Shown piece after piece: positions 53,181 to 62,774 of a stretch of 64,000 nucleotides of DNA. Below the pieces are notes generated by a model. The model saw nothing but the letters and a program-made list of their open reading frames with translations, was not told where the DNA came from and ran no database searches. Position 1 is the first letter of the stretch, and the number at the start of each line of letters is the position of its first letter. This DNA comes from Spirosoma utsteinense. GTDB taxonomy: Bacteria; Bacteroidota; Bacteroidia; Cytophagales; Spirosomataceae. The stretch covers positions 1 through 64,000 of the forward strand of contig NZ_VFIA01000010.1 in assembly GCF_014282275.1 (NCBI RefSeq), written 5' to 3'. Made by a program: the position numbers and the translations under genes.

Positions 53181-53642
53181 TTAATATCGTTCGCGTTGCA
53201 TCTCCCGCTGTACGTCGCGCTCCTTTATACTATCACGTTTATCGAATAACTTTTTACCCTTGGCCAGCGCAATCTCTATCTTGGCGAAACCCCGATCGTT
53301 GGTAAACATTCGGATCGGCACAATCGTCAGCCCCTGATCTTTCAGCTTTTCGCTGATGCGTTTGATCTCGCGCTTGTTGAGGAGCAGCTTGCGGTCGCGA
53401 AGGGGTTCGTGGTTGTAGTGGGTGCCCTCATTGTAAAGTGAAATGTTCATCTGCCGAATGTACAGTTCGTCATTCAGAATCAGGCAATACGCATCCTGTA
53501 GGCTCACCTTCCCCTGCCGGGCCGATTTAATTTCGGTACCCGTCAGAACAACGCCAGCCGTGAATTTTTCCAGAAATGAATACTCGAAAGAAGCTCGCCG
53601 GTTGCGAACGTCAACGTGTTTTACAATAGAAGCAGAGGCCAT
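53181..53642 (-). CDS. smpB: SsrA-binding protein SmpB
   Basis: 153 aa, partner of tmRNA in trans-translation. Family segments FEYSFLEKFTAGVVLTGTEI, SLQDAYCLI and LNKREIKRI are present; the C-terminal tail (DKRDSIKERDVQREMQRERY) enters the empty mRNA channel. It has its own -7 box at 53664-53671. The tmRNA gene itself was not found in the window. Confidence 0.95.
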   Translation of the reverse strand: MASASIVKHVDVRNRRASFEYSFLEKFTAGVVLTGTEIKSARQGKVSLQDAYCLILNDELYIRQMNISLYNEGTHYNHEPLRDRKLLLNKREIKRISEKLKDQGLTIVPIRMFTNDRGFAKIEIALAKGKKLFDKRDSIKERDVQREMQRERY

Positions 53643-53663
53643 ACAAATCAGTCAAAGGGGCTA

Positions 53664-53671
53664 CAAAGGTA
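53664..53671 (-). promoter_or_regulatory. -7 box of smpB
   Basis: TACCTTTG on the minus strand, about 20 nt before the smpB ATG. The -33 element is not recognisable. Confidence 0.5.
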
Positions 53672-53779
53672 ACCGGGTAAGACCAAGAACACCGTAAAAT
53701 GAAGAGTGGTTTAAAGCACAACTAAAAAAGAAGCGGAATGACTATGCCGCAGTGATTGCCTGCGAGAAGGTCCCAAACG

Positions 53780-53820
53780 AGAACGCCTGCTCATCGCGAT
53801 TACGATCGAACAGGCGTTCT
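53780..53820 (-). terminator. Stem-loop after the OmpH-like gene
   Basis: AGAACGCCTG (53780-53789) pairs with CAGGCGTTCT (53811-53820) around a 21-nt loop, about 40 nt past the stop of the OmpH-like gene. No U-tract follows on the minus strand, so termination is uncertain. Apart from this and the smpB promoter, 53643-53858 shows nothing. Confidence 0.5.
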
Positions 53821-53858
53821 GGTGATTAAAACAGTCGTACAGCAAGTCAACGCAAGCC

Positions 53859-54482
53859 TTATTTCTTCTTGGTCTCTTTAGGCTGGTATTCTTTGTTAAG
53901 ACCATCCAGAATAGCTTTGGTCTGATCGGCTGCTGGATCGGCAAATAGTATGCCGCCCCCTTTGGTGTAGCCTAAAACGAATTCGTATTTGTTCTGAGCA
54001 TTCACCTTTTTGAGGTAATCATAAATCTGATCATACAACTGCTTATTCTTGGTCTGCTCTTCAGCTGCTAAGTTTTGAGCAGCCCGCTCGCGGTAAGCCA
54101 GGATATCCTGTTGTTCTTTTTGTAGTGAAGCTTCCGTTGCCCGGCCTTGCTCCTGCGTCATAGTTGGGGCGCGCTGCTGGAAGAAAGCTACTTTGTTTTG
54201 CAGATTCCGGCCTTTAGTAGCTAACTCATTCTCAAGCTGAAAGCGCTTACTTTCAAGCACTTTCTGGGTGTCTTTGAAAAAGTCATACTTGGTCAACAGC
54301 GAATCGACATTGACATACACGATGGCCCGGCCTTTTGCTTCAGCAGGTTTCGCCGATACAGATGCCCCGGCAGGTTGTTGGTCTTTAAAATGCAGGTAGT
54401 ATAAAATAGCTACGGCGATTGTCAGGACGACGTTCAGAATTAACGAGGCATTCTTCACAGGAAACAGATTGGTTAGTGACAA
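53859..54482 (-). CDS. OmpH/Skp-like periplasmic protein
   Basis: 207 aa. An N-terminal membrane anchor (ASLILNVVLTIAVAILYYLHF) is followed by a VYVNVDSLLTKYDFFKD start typical of OmpH and a long coiled-coil arm (FQLENELATKGRNLQNKVAFF to the AEEQTKNKQLYDQIYDYLKK region). It probably holds unfolded outer-membrane proteins. A TACCTTTG box sits about 10 nt before its start, so its leader may be very short. Confidence 0.85.
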   Translation of the reverse strand: MSLTNLFPVKNASLILNVVLTIAVAILYYLHFKDQQPAGASVSAKPAEAKGRAIVYVNVDSLLTKYDFFKDTQKVLESKRFQLENELATKGRNLQNKVAFFQQRAPTMTQEQGRATEASLQKEQQDILAYRERAAQNLAAEEQTKNKQLYDQIYDYLKKVNAQNKYEFVLGYTKGGGILFADPAADQTKAILDGLNKEYQPKETKKK

Positions 54483-54492
54483 GTATATTCTA

Positions 54493-54500
54493 CAAAGGTA
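54493..54500 (-). promoter_or_regulatory. Candidate -7 box for the OmpH-like gene
   Basis: TACCTTTG on the minus strand, 10 nt upstream of the ATG at 54482. It leaves only a few nt of leader. Confidence 0.4.
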
Positions 54501-54513
54501 TAGGATTTAAGGA

Positions 54514-54876
54514 TTAGGCGTTACGAACCGGCGGTTGATTTACCGTCGCCTGTTTAACGAAGTACCCGGTCAGTCCGGATAGTCCACCCACTAAACCACC
54601 CAGGAGCGCTGTAACAAGTGCCGGCAAAGCGCTTGTATTCGATTTAAATAACAGCTCGCTCATTCGGCCAATAAACAGCCCATCTGTCCGGAGTTGGATT
54701 AGGAGCGCGTAGCCCAGCCATACCAGGGCTACCCCAGCGAAGCCGTAAAGAAAAGCCCGGCCAGCACTATGACTACGCCAGAAACAAACACCAAAAGCAA
54801 CCAGCGCAATACTCCACCACGGTAGAATCAGTTGAGCCACTAAGCTTACTACAACAATAAGGATGAGTTGAATCAT
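54514..54876 (-). CDS. Small polytopic membrane protein, unknown function
   Basis: 120 aa with four hydrophobic spans (IQLILIVVVSLVAQLILPWW, WSIALVAFGVCFW, FLYGFAGVALVWLGYALLI and LPALVTALLGGLVGGLSGLTG). The Gly-rich last span is noteworthy. Not recognised. It lies between the penicillin acylase and OmpH-like genes on the same strand, 61 and 31 bp from them, so a shared transcript is likely. Confidence 0.65.
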   Translation of the reverse strand: MIQLILIVVVSLVAQLILPWWSIALVAFGVCFWRSHSAGRAFLYGFAGVALVWLGYALLIQLRTDGLFIGRMSELLFKSNTSALPALVTALLGGLVGGLSGLTGYFVKQATVNQPPVRNA

Positions 54877-54937
54877 GTAGATAAGGCAGCGATCAGGCTG
54901 CTTTTTTGATAAAATAGATTAGAACCAGGTGGCTGTA

Positions 54938-57364
54938 CTACTTGATAATGACTTTGCGCCTGATACGGGGGTTCTTTTCCTGCGCCGATTGCAAATACAG
55001 CAACTCATTGAGTTGTCCGGTGCGCCATGTCTCAAGCATGTTCAGGTAATTAGGGCTACCGGGATTCCCCGATTGTCCACCCGGATACACGCCATATGCT
55101 TTGGGTTTCGGTCCCAGTGCCACAACCATTCGCCAGGACGGACCATTACGCTCGCTGGTGGCGTTGACAATTCCGTTGCCACCACCAATTTGCACATTCA
55201 GGGCACTCAGCGCGTCGAGTCTGGCCAAATGGCTGATACGTGTCGCCTTATGGTTACCCCATTGCCAGGCCTCACTTAGTTTACCATGCTGACGGGACAG
55301 GGAGTCGACGGCTGATTGAAAACTTTGCGTCAGGGCCTCCCGGATGGTTTCCCGGCCGGGCGTCTTCGTGTTATCGAACCAGCGAGCGGCTGGCTCCTTC
55401 TCGGCCAGTTGAAGCGTTCGGTCGAAGCTTGGGTAGCGCAAGGGGCTCGAATCATCACTGGGGAAGTCGTCTTTCCAGACAGCATCCATGTATTGCCGCA
55501 TCCATTCGGTGAAAATAGTAGGGGCAATTTCAGCTACATCATGGTTATAGCGCCACGTCTTCACGATGCTCAGTGCCTTGACTTGCTCTTCAGTGAGTTT
55601 CTGGGTCTGTAGATAAGGCAGGAAAACAGGTAGTGCATTTCTGGCCCGTATGTTCAGGTTGTCATTCTGCAATAAGCGCAGGCTATCGGGGGTTGCGGCC
55701 TGCATAGCGGCAAGGCGCTCATTGATACGGGTACCTCGCTCCGAAGGGGCAAACTGCCAGTTTATATAGTACGGGTAAGTAGGATCGGTAGATGACTGGT
55801 TGGCCGAGCTGACAAAACCACGTGCGGGATTTATCACGTGCGGATTATGCTCTGCCGGAATCCAGCCCTGCCAGTCGTGAGTCGGATCGGTGCCGTCCAG
55901 CAGAAACTTGCCCTGATCTTTCCATTTAAGCGGAAAGCGGCCGTTGGGCGAAATGGCGATGTCTTTGGCAACGTCGGCAAAGACGAAGTTCTGCGCCGGA
56001 GCACCGTAGTAAGACAGGGCTTTGCGGTAATCGGCGTGATTTTTGGCGCGATCGAGCAGGTAATAGGTCAGGAAATCGTTCGACTCCTCATGGGCAATCC
56101 AGCGGGCCGCATAGCCAACAGGCACGTTTTTGGCGAATGGCTTCTGGCCAGCCATATACATGACCGGTCCGTGGTGGGTGTACAGCACCGTATCAACAAC
56201 CGCCGGTTGGCCCTTCACTTTCACCGTTTCAATCCGCCGGGTAACGGGCTTCCACTGGTTATCGTGCCAGTATTCACGCCGGTTATTGTCTTTAAATCGA
56301 ATTTTATAGAAGTCCAGCACATCGGCTCCTACGTTGGTGACGCCCCAGGCTACCTGTTTATTGAATCCAATAATGACCCCCGGTGAACCCGGCATGGTAG
56401 CTCCATATACATTCATGGTTGGCGTTACGAGCTGCATCTGGTACCAGATCGATGGAAGGCTCAGCGATAGGTGTGGGTCATTGGCCAGAATGGGATAGCC
56501 AGTGGCCGATCTCTGCGCCCCAACGGCCCAGTTGTTGCTGCCGATGGTGGGGTCGTGCTCGGGCCATTTCATGCTGATCGCGTCTGTACTGCTGAACGAG
56601 TTGACAGGCGTAGGCGGACGGGGAACGGGTTTGAAATCCCACTTGGTCCCAGTCGGAATAATAGGATCTTCGCGGAAGGGATAATCGGGGAATAAGTCGG
56701 CAGCTACGGTAGGGCCAACCTGTTTGAGCACATTGCTCATGTTCAGGTCGTCGGCTCCCAGGGCCAGTACACCTGACATATACTTGAGGAAATAGGCACA
56801 CTTGATCGGCTTCCAAAGCTCGGGGGCATATCCCAGCAGTTTGTATTCCAATGGATACTGAGCGGGCTTGAGCTGTTTGATATACGCATTTACCCCCGCC
56901 GTGTAAGCTTCGACCGACTCCCGCGAACGCGGATCGGCCAGCATCGCTTTCAACGAACGCTCGGCACCAAAACCCATACCCAACCGCCGGTTGTAGCGAT
57001 CCAGTTCCAGCGCCCGATCACCCACTATTTCCGATACGCGACCAGCAGCTGCGTGGGTCTGGAATTCCATTTGCCAGAGTCTGTCACGGGCCGTCAGGTA
57101 ACCCTGAGCAAAATAGGCATCTCGGTCGTTCTGGGCGAAGACATGGGGAATGGCCAGATCGTCAATGATAACTGTAACCGGCGCGGTTGTACCCGTCAGC
57201 GTTATTTCTTCATCCGTTGCATCGACAGACTCCGCATTTTGCCAAAATCCAACGAAGGGACTTAACAAGGGACCAAAAGCGGGTATAGCACCCCAGGAGC
57301 GGTTCAATCCGTAAACTATTCCAAAAGTAAGCAGTGAAATCAGGGCAGCTTTTGTGTAGCGCAT
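54938..57364 (-). CDS. Penicillin acylase family protein
   Basis: 808-aa Ntn-hydrolase. After a signal anchor (ALISLLTFGIVYGLN) the alpha-chain part runs to the autocleavage site before Ser in IGSNNWAVG (near residue 270). The beta chain contains ILANDPHLSLSLPSIWYQM and further along WQGWIPAEHNPH. Natural substrates in this family include beta-lactams and acyl-homoserine lactones; the substrate here is not predictable. The gene starts the leftward operon. Confidence 0.92.
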   Translation of the reverse strand: MRYTKAALISLLTFGIVYGLNRSWGAIPAFGPLLSPFVGFWQNAESVDATDEEITLTGTTAPVTVIIDDLAIPHVFAQNDRDAYFAQGYLTARDRLWQMEFQTHAAAGRVSEIVGDRALELDRYNRRLGMGFGAERSLKAMLADPRSRESVEAYTAGVNAYIKQLKPAQYPLEYKLLGYAPELWKPIKCAYFLKYMSGVLALGADDLNMSNVLKQVGPTVAADLFPDYPFREDPIIPTGTKWDFKPVPRPPTPVNSFSSTDAISMKWPEHDPTIGSNNWAVGAQRSATGYPILANDPHLSLSLPSIWYQMQLVTPTMNVYGATMPGSPGVIIGFNKQVAWGVTNVGADVLDFYKIRFKDNNRREYWHDNQWKPVTRRIETVKVKGQPAVVDTVLYTHHGPVMYMAGQKPFAKNVPVGYAARWIAHEESNDFLTYYLLDRAKNHADYRKALSYYGAPAQNFVFADVAKDIAISPNGRFPLKWKDQGKFLLDGTDPTHDWQGWIPAEHNPHVINPARGFVSSANQSSTDPTYPYYINWQFAPSERGTRINERLAAMQAATPDSLRLLQNDNLNIRARNALPVFLPYLQTQKLTEEQVKALSIVKTWRYNHDVAEIAPTIFTEWMRQYMDAVWKDDFPSDDSSPLRYPSFDRTLQLAEKEPAARWFDNTKTPGRETIREALTQSFQSAVDSLSRQHGKLSEAWQWGNHKATRISHLARLDALSALNVQIGGGNGIVNATSERNGPSWRMVVALGPKPKAYGVYPGGQSGNPGSPNYLNMLETWRTGQLNELLYLQSAQEKNPRIRRKVIIK

Positions 57365-57461
57365 AGCAAAAACAAATACAGTTACTTAGTAGGCGATGCA
57401 AGTTTACGATTGCACATAGCAAATAAAAAATATTCTAATATCAACCCGGCTGAAAGTTTTT

Positions 57462-57469
57462 TACATTTG
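57462..57469 (+). promoter_or_regulatory. Candidate -7 box for the ECF sigma gene
   Basis: TACATTTG on the plus strand, perfect TAnnTTTG, about 60 nt before the ATG at 57529. No TTG at normal spacing. Confidence 0.4.
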
Positions 57470-57528
57470 CTTACTAGGATAACTTGTCTTTAAGCATTAG
57501 TTACCTGTTACATAAACGGTGTGCTAGT

Positions 57529-58116
57529 ATGGAACCAACAGATTCGCAGTTGACGCGTCGATTAAGGCAGCACGACGAGGCAGCGTTCGAGACGCTGTTC
57601 AGGCGATATTACCGGTATTTATATACTGTTGCCATTCAGTACGTAAAAGATCCCGACCTGGCTGAAGACGCGCTTCAGGAAGTGTATCTTAAAATATGGA
57701 TAAACAGGGAGCAGTTGGACGAATCGCAATCGATCAAAGCTTACCTGGCAACAGCTATGCGCCATCAGGTCCTGAACCGTCTGCGTAACGATAAACGGGC
57801 GGTTTTGCATCACCTCGAACATCAGTCGATGCTGCCCGAGTTTGATACAGCGACGGAAGAGAGTATCACGTTGAGCGAATATGGGTCAGTTGTCCGTCAG
57901 GGATTGCTGTTGTTGCCTGCTCAGCGCCGGTTGATATTTACACTTCGCTCAGAACTAGGCCTCACCAATCAGGAGGTCGCTGAGCAACTACGAATTTCCA
58001 TCAATACCGTTAAAGTACAATACTACCATGCCTGCCGCTTTCTGCGCGATTACCTGCGCCAGCATGCCGATTTGCCTACGTTACTGGCGTTGATCATACT
58101 ATATAATTATCATTAA
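57529..58116 (+). CDS. ECF sigma factor, SusC/FecR-coupled type
   Basis: 195 aa, with sigma region 2 (YVKDPDLAEDALQEVYLKIW) and region 4 (LLPAQRRLIFTLRSELGLTNQEVAEQLRISINTVKVQ). It is probably kept inactive by the FecR protein encoded next and freed when the receptor downstream is occupied. The start at 57529 (MEPTDSQLTRRL) is preferred; an earlier non-ATG start at 57484 is unlikely. 76 bp separate it from fecR. Confidence 0.92.
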   Translation: MEPTDSQLTRRLRQHDEAAFETLFRRYYRYLYTVAIQYVKDPDLAEDALQEVYLKIWINREQLDESQSIKAYLATAMRHQVLNRLRNDKRAVLHHLEHQSMLPEFDTATEESITLSEYGSVVRQGLLLLPAQRRLIFTLRSELGLTNQEVAEQLRISINTVKVQYYHACRFLRDYLRQHADLPTLLALIILYNYH

Positions 58117-58161
58117 AAAAAGAATATATTTTTTCATTCCAATAATACTTATGATTCCGGG

Positions 58162-58191
58162 GGGTGTATAGCCTATAAATTCGCTATACCC
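58162..58191 (+). promoter_or_regulatory. Small hairpin just before the FecR start codon
   Basis: TATAGC (58167-58172) pairs with GCTATA (58183-58188), with further G-C pairs outward. The stem ends 1 nt before the ATG at 58193. It could reduce translation of the anti-sigma factor relative to the sigma factor (inference; weak). Confidence 0.3.
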
Positions 58192-58192
58192 T

Positions 58193-59185
58193 ATGACAGA
58201 AGAATTACTTCAACGGTACTTTGTCAGCCAGACTACGCTGGAGGAAGCCCGGCAAGTACTGGACTGGTTCGATACCGAAGCGGGTCAGGCTTATCTGGCC
58301 CACCGGCTCGATACCCAGTTGAGCCCCACCGACTGGCCTCTGTCTGCATCGGACCCTATGCCTGATGCTAACCGCCTTTGGCACCGGCTTTATCAAACCG
58401 TACACCATACCGATCTGGAGCAAGAGCCAACTGTTCGTCGCCTGAACTGGTATGCTACACCCATGCGCTGGGCTGCTGTATTGATAGGCGCGCTTCTGGT
58501 GGCCTTGAGCAGTTACTGGGGTTATCGTCAACTATATCCGGATGACTTGATTCGAAATACGGCCTATGGAACAACCAGTAAGCTAACGTTGCCCGATGGC
58601 TCGATGGTGACATTGAACGGCAACAGTCGCCTGCGCTATGCCCCCCGCTGGGCTTACGGGCAAGTTCGTGAAGTTTGGCTCGATGGAGAAGCGTTTTTCC
58701 GCGTTACCCACCAGCCCCATCATGAGCGCTTCCTGGTACACCTGCCTAACAAACTAACGATCGAAGTGTTGGGTACGCAGTTTAACGTCCTGGCGCGTCA
58801 AAGCCGGGCGCGGGTGGTGCTTAGCAATGGAAAAATCCGGCTCGACGTTGGCCAGCAGTCAACAGAGCGGCTGGTCATGCTGCCGGGCGATCTGTTCTTC
58901 GCTGATGTCAAAACTAATGTCTTTTACCGCAAGCGCGTCGACCCGGCGGTTCAGTCTTCCTGGCAGGAGGGCAAATTGCGTTTCGACGGTACTACACTGG
59001 GCGAGGTAGCCCAAATGCTCGAAGAAACCTATGGCGTAACCATTGTCATTGCCGATACCACGTTGCAAAAACAAGCGATATCCGGCACAATACCGAACAA
59101 AAACCTTAACATAATTCTGAAGGGCCTGTCAACGCTCTTCGACTTGCACATTGTCCGTCAGGCTAACCAAATTACAATCCAATAA
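58193..59185 (+). CDS. FecR-family anti-sigma factor
   Basis: 330 aa. A cytoplasmic N-domain binds the sigma factor; one membrane span lies near residues 94-112 (AAVLIGALLVALSSYWGY). The periplasmic FecR domain follows (NTAYGTTSKLTLPDGSMVTL, VLGTQFNVLAR) and the C-terminal STN-like part (GEVAQMLEETYGVTIVI) contacts the receptor. 17 bp precede susC, so the three genes are probably cotranscribed. Confidence 0.92.
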   Translation: MTEELLQRYFVSQTTLEEARQVLDWFDTEAGQAYLAHRLDTQLSPTDWPLSASDPMPDANRLWHRLYQTVHHTDLEQEPTVRRLNWYATPMRWAAVLIGALLVALSSYWGYRQLYPDDLIRNTAYGTTSKLTLPDGSMVTLNGNSRLRYAPRWAYGQVREVWLDGEAFFRVTHQPHHERFLVHLPNKLTIEVLGTQFNVLARQSRARVVLSNGKIRLDVGQQSTERLVMLPGDLFFADVKTNVFYRKRVDPAVQSSWQEGKLRFDGTTLGEVAQMLEETYGVTIVIADTTLQKQAISGTIPNKNLNIILKGLSTLFDLHIVRQANQITIQ

Positions 59186-59202
59186 CTTAATCTACTTCTG
59201 TC

Positions 59203-62200
59203 ATGAAGAGAACATTATCTACACTGTGGCTTTTGCTATCGATTGGTTTTTTGCCAGCCAAAGCTCAATTGCTGGCTTCTACCAGTGGCTCTTACCGCGC
59301 GGCTCAGGCGAAGGAAACCGAAGTCCGGCTCACTACGCTGCGATCAGCCCTAACTGATCTGGAACAACGGTACCGCGTATCCTTTATCTATCCGACCAGT
59401 CTTGTCGACACAAAGGTGATCCAGTCGAAATCGGGAAGCCGAAACCTGGAAGCCGACCTGACCGAACTATTGGCTGATAAGGGATTATCGTATAAAAAGG
59501 TACAGGCAAATTTTTACGCCATTGTATCTGAAAAAGATAAAAAAGGGCGGTTTTTTCGCCAAATCGAGCGAATTAACGCCCAGCCGGAAGCTGAACCGGC
59601 CGAAACGCCTGGCACGATTTCAACCAAAGCCATCGACAAATTAGAGCGAATTGGCTGGTCGATGACCTCCGCTCAGCCCCTGGCCGACATCGGCGGTAAA
59701 GTGACGGACAAAAGCGGACAGGGCATCCCGGGCGTAAGTGTCGTCATCAAAGGCACCAGCCGGGGAACGACTACCAGTGCCACGGGCGATTACAGCATCA
59801 ACGCACCCAACAACGCGGTGCTGGTATTCAGCTTCGTTGGCTACGAATCCCGCGAAGTAGCCGTGTCGAACCGCAGCCGCATCAATGTCTCGCTAACCGA
59901 TGACATTAAAGCACTGAGCGAGGTCGTCGTGGTGGGCTATGGTACGCAGAAGCGGGCCTCGGTAACGGGCGCCATTTCGTCGATATCGTCGCAGGAGGTG
60001 ACTCAGTTGCCTGTTCCCAGCATAGAAAGTGCCATTCAGGGCCGGGTACCGGGGGTAAGCGTTGTCAACAATGGATCACCGGGTGAGAGCCCTATCGTGC
60101 GTATCCGGGGAATTGGCTCTATTCTGTATGCGTCGAACCCGCTGTATGTCATCGATGGCTTTCCAACCAGCGACCTGAATAACTTCGACTCCCGCGACAT
60201 CGAATCGGTCGATGTATTGAAAGATGCCAGTGCCGCTTCCATCTATGGATCGCGGGCGGCCAACGGCGTTATCGTCATTACCACCAAGCGCGGCAAGAAC
60301 GACGGTCGCCTGCATGTGAGCTATGACGGATATACAGGTGTTCAGAGCGCCTGGCGTCAGCTGGACCTGCTCAACACGCAGCAGTACCTTCAGTATGGCA
60401 CAGCACTGCTCCAAAATGCAGAAAATGATGCCGCTATCGCTGGCAACCGTGCGCCGATCGACGCCCGGCCCAAGCGTTTCCTGAGCATGGACGAACCCAT
60501 TTACACTGGCGCTTCACAGACGTATGCACAAACGAACACGAACTGGCAGAAGGAGGTTTTCCGAAATGCGGCCATTCAGCAGCACAGCGTTCAGGTATCG
60601 GGCGGTAACGAACGTTCCCGTTTTCTGTCCTCGGTGGGTTTCTTCTCTCAGGACGGGATTATGATTGGAACGAGTTACAAACGCGGAAACTTCCGTATCA
60701 ACTCCGACCATACCATCAGTAAACGCTTTACCTTCGGGCAGGCCCTAACCATTGCCTACAGCGACCGTTTCGCCGAGGTTAGCGCCGGTGGCCGTACGCA
60801 GGTCCAGAATCTGATCCGGATGACTCCTTACATGCCCGTAACGGACCCTTTCCTGCTTGGCGGCTACCGCGGGCCAGACGGGTCTGATGCAACCGACCCG
60901 CAGAATCCCGTTCGGGCTGCGTTACAGGACCGTACCAATTCCCAGCAGTTTAAACTACTCGGCAGTGCTTACCTGGACGTAAAACTGATCGAAGGTCTGA
61001 CATACCGGGTTCGGGGTGGTATCGATTACGTCACGAACCGCGATTTCACCTTCCAGCCGATATACAACGAGAGTTTCAACGCCCGGGCGCTGGCAGCTGT
61101 CATTGACAACCGCTATGTGTATGCGTCGCCACTCATCTCAAACCAGTTAACCTACGAGCGAACCTTTGGCAAGCATAGCATCAACGCAGTAGCAGTAGCA
61201 GAGCGGCAAGCTGGTAACTATAACTTTCTGAACGGTACCGGACAGGCGGCTTCGAACACCATTCGGCAGGTTTCGGCCCTGACGCCTACAAGTGTCGGTA
61301 TCGATGGTGGCAGACGGCAGAACGTCCTGCTCTCTTACCTGGGCCGCGTCAATTATGAGTATGACGGTCGGTATTTGCTGAGTGCGTCCATCCGGCGCGA
61401 TGGCTCGTCGAAGTTTGCACCCGGCAACAAGTGGGGTAACTTCCCTTCAGCTTCGGTGGGCTGGCGCGTGAGTGAAGAGCCGTTTATCAAGAATGTTCCG
61501 TCTATCTCAGAGTTGAAGCTACGGGCCAGCTACGGCAGTATGGGCTTTAACGGCATTGGTGACTATGACTGGCAGGTAGCGGTTGCTCAAAATACCAATG
61601 CAATCATCGGTAGTGGACGGACGCAGGGTTTCTACTTCGACAGACTGGGAAATACCGCCCTGAAGTGGGAGATCACAAAAATGAGCAACGTTGGAGTCGA
61701 TCTGGGATTGTTCAATAACAGCATCACCATGACGGCCGAATACTTCATCCGCAATACCGATGGCTTGATTCTGCCCCAGCCTATTGCGCCTTCTATCGGG
61801 TACTCTCAATCGCCGGTTGTCAACGTGGGTAACATGCGGAATCAAGGCTTCGAGATGCAACTGGGTTATAACAACCAGAAGGGCCCTTTCCGCTACACAG
61901 CCTCAGCTAACCTGAGTGTTATCCGGAACAAAGTCCTGAGCTTGGGGCCCAATGTCTCACCCCTGTTTTCAGGTCAAAACGCCGACTTTGGTGGTTTCGA
62001 CATTACCCGTACTGTAGCGGGCGAGCCCGTTCAGTCGTTCTACGGCTGGAAAGTGGCGGGCATCTACCAGAACACAGGCGATGTATCATCCGGTGCAGCC
62101 CAGCCCAATGCCAAGCCTGGCGACATTCGGTTTGTTGACACGAACGGCGACGGGAAAATCGATGCCGACGACCGCGTGAACCTCGGCAGTTTCCTGCCTA

Positions 62201-62706
62201 AGTTCCAGTATGGCTTCAACTTCAGCGCTAACTACAGCAATTTCGATTTGTCACTGTTCATTCAGGGTGTTCAGGGCAATAAAGTCTACAACGGTACCAG
62301 GGTGCTGACAGAAGGGATGCTGCGCCTGTTCAATTCGGGTACGGGCGTTCTACAGGCCTGGACACCAGAGAACACCAACACGAGCATTCCACGGGCCATT
62401 AGTGGTGACCCCAACGGAAACACGCGCACGTCTGACCGGTTTATCGAGGATGGTTCTTACTTGCGCCTGAAAAACCTGAGCCTGGGTTACAACCTGCCCG
62501 CTACTACCTTACAGGGCTGGTCGCGCGGAACGCTGAGCCGCGCCCGGCTTTATGTAGCCGCAACCAACCTGCTGACATTCACGAAATATACCGGCTACGA
62601 TCCGGAAATCGGTTCCCGCACCAATGGTACTCTTACCAACGGTATCGATTATGGTCAGTTTCCCCAGCCCCGTACGTTAATGGCAGGACTGCAACTGGGG
62701 TTTTAG
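59203..62706 (+). CDS. SusC/RagA TonB-linked outer-membrane transporter with STN domain
   Basis: 1167 aa. Order: signal peptide (1-22), STN domain (about 43-110, TDLEQRYRVSFIYPTS) that signals to FecR, a variable linker, a carboxypeptidase-like domain (about 163-245, GKVTDKSGQGIPGVSVVIKG), the TonB-box/plug segment LSEVVVVGYGTQKRASVTGA, and a full barrel ending QPRTLMAGLQLGF with a terminal Phe. It imports glycans or peptides captured by the SusD partner. The substrate is not predictable from the genes present. Confidence 0.95.
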   Translation: MKRTLSTLWLLLSIGFLPAKAQLLASTSGSYRAAQAKETEVRLTTLRSALTDLEQRYRVSFIYPTSLVDTKVIQSKSGSRNLEADLTELLADKGLSYKKVQANFYAIVSEKDKKGRFFRQIERINAQPEAEPAETPGTISTKAIDKLERIGWSMTSAQPLADIGGKVTDKSGQGIPGVSVVIKGTSRGTTTSATGDYSINAPNNAVLVFSFVGYESREVAVSNRSRINVSLTDDIKALSEVVVVGYGTQKRASVTGAISSISSQEVTQLPVPSIESAIQGRVPGVSVVNNGSPGESPIVRIRGIGSILYASNPLYVIDGFPTSDLNNFDSRDIESVDVLKDASAASIYGSRAANGVIVITTKRGKNDGRLHVSYDGYTGVQSAWRQLDLLNTQQYLQYGTALLQNAENDAAIAGNRAPIDARPKRFLSMDEPIYTGASQTYAQTNTNWQKEVFRNAAIQQHSVQVSGGNERSRFLSSVGFFSQDGIMIGTSYKRGNFRINSDHTISKRFTFGQALTIAYSDRFAEVSAGGRTQVQNLIRMTPYMPVTDPFLLGGYRGPDGSDATDPQNPVRAALQDRTNSQQFKLLGSAYLDVKLIEGLTYRVRGGIDYVTNRDFTFQPIYNESFNARALAAVIDNRYVYASPLISNQLTYERTFGKHSINAVAVAERQAGNYNFLNGTGQAASNTIRQVSALTPTSVGIDGGRRQNVLLSYLGRVNYEYDGRYLLSASIRRDGSSKFAPGNKWGNFPSASVGWRVSEEPFIKNVPSISELKLRASYGSMGFNGIGDYDWQVAVAQNTNAIIGSGRTQGFYFDRLGNTALKWEITKMSNVGVDLGLFNNSITMTAEYFIRNTDGLILPQPIAPSIGYSQSPVVNVGNMRNQGFEMQLGYNNQKGPFRYTASANLSVIRNKVLSLGPNVSPLFSGQNADFGGFDITRTVAGEPVQSFYGWKVAGIYQNTGDVSSGAAQPNAKPGDIRFVDTNGDGKIDADDRVNLGSFLPKFQYGFNFSANYSNFDLSLFIQGVQGNKVYNGTRVLTEGMLRLFNSGTGVLQAWTPENTNTSIPRAISGDPNGNTRTSDRFIEDGSYLRLKNLSLGYNLPATTLQGWSRGTLSRARLYVAATNLLTFTKYTGYDPEIGSRTNGTLTNGIDYGQFPQPRTLMAGLQLGF

Positions 62707-62774
62707 TACAAGAAAGTGGTAAAACACAAGACCAAACAATTGGTTATCAGTAAACTTCATTAAATTTCATACAG

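Noticed and set aside
53643-53858. tmRNA gene upstream of smpB
   Set aside because: The gap is only 216 bp and lacks a tRNA-like acceptor/T-arm end; it holds a stem-loop and the smpB promoter.
54886-54907. GCAGC/GCTGC hairpin with a T6 tract as a terminator
   Set aside because: The T-tract is on the plus strand, where no gene ends; on the minus strand it lacks a U-tract.
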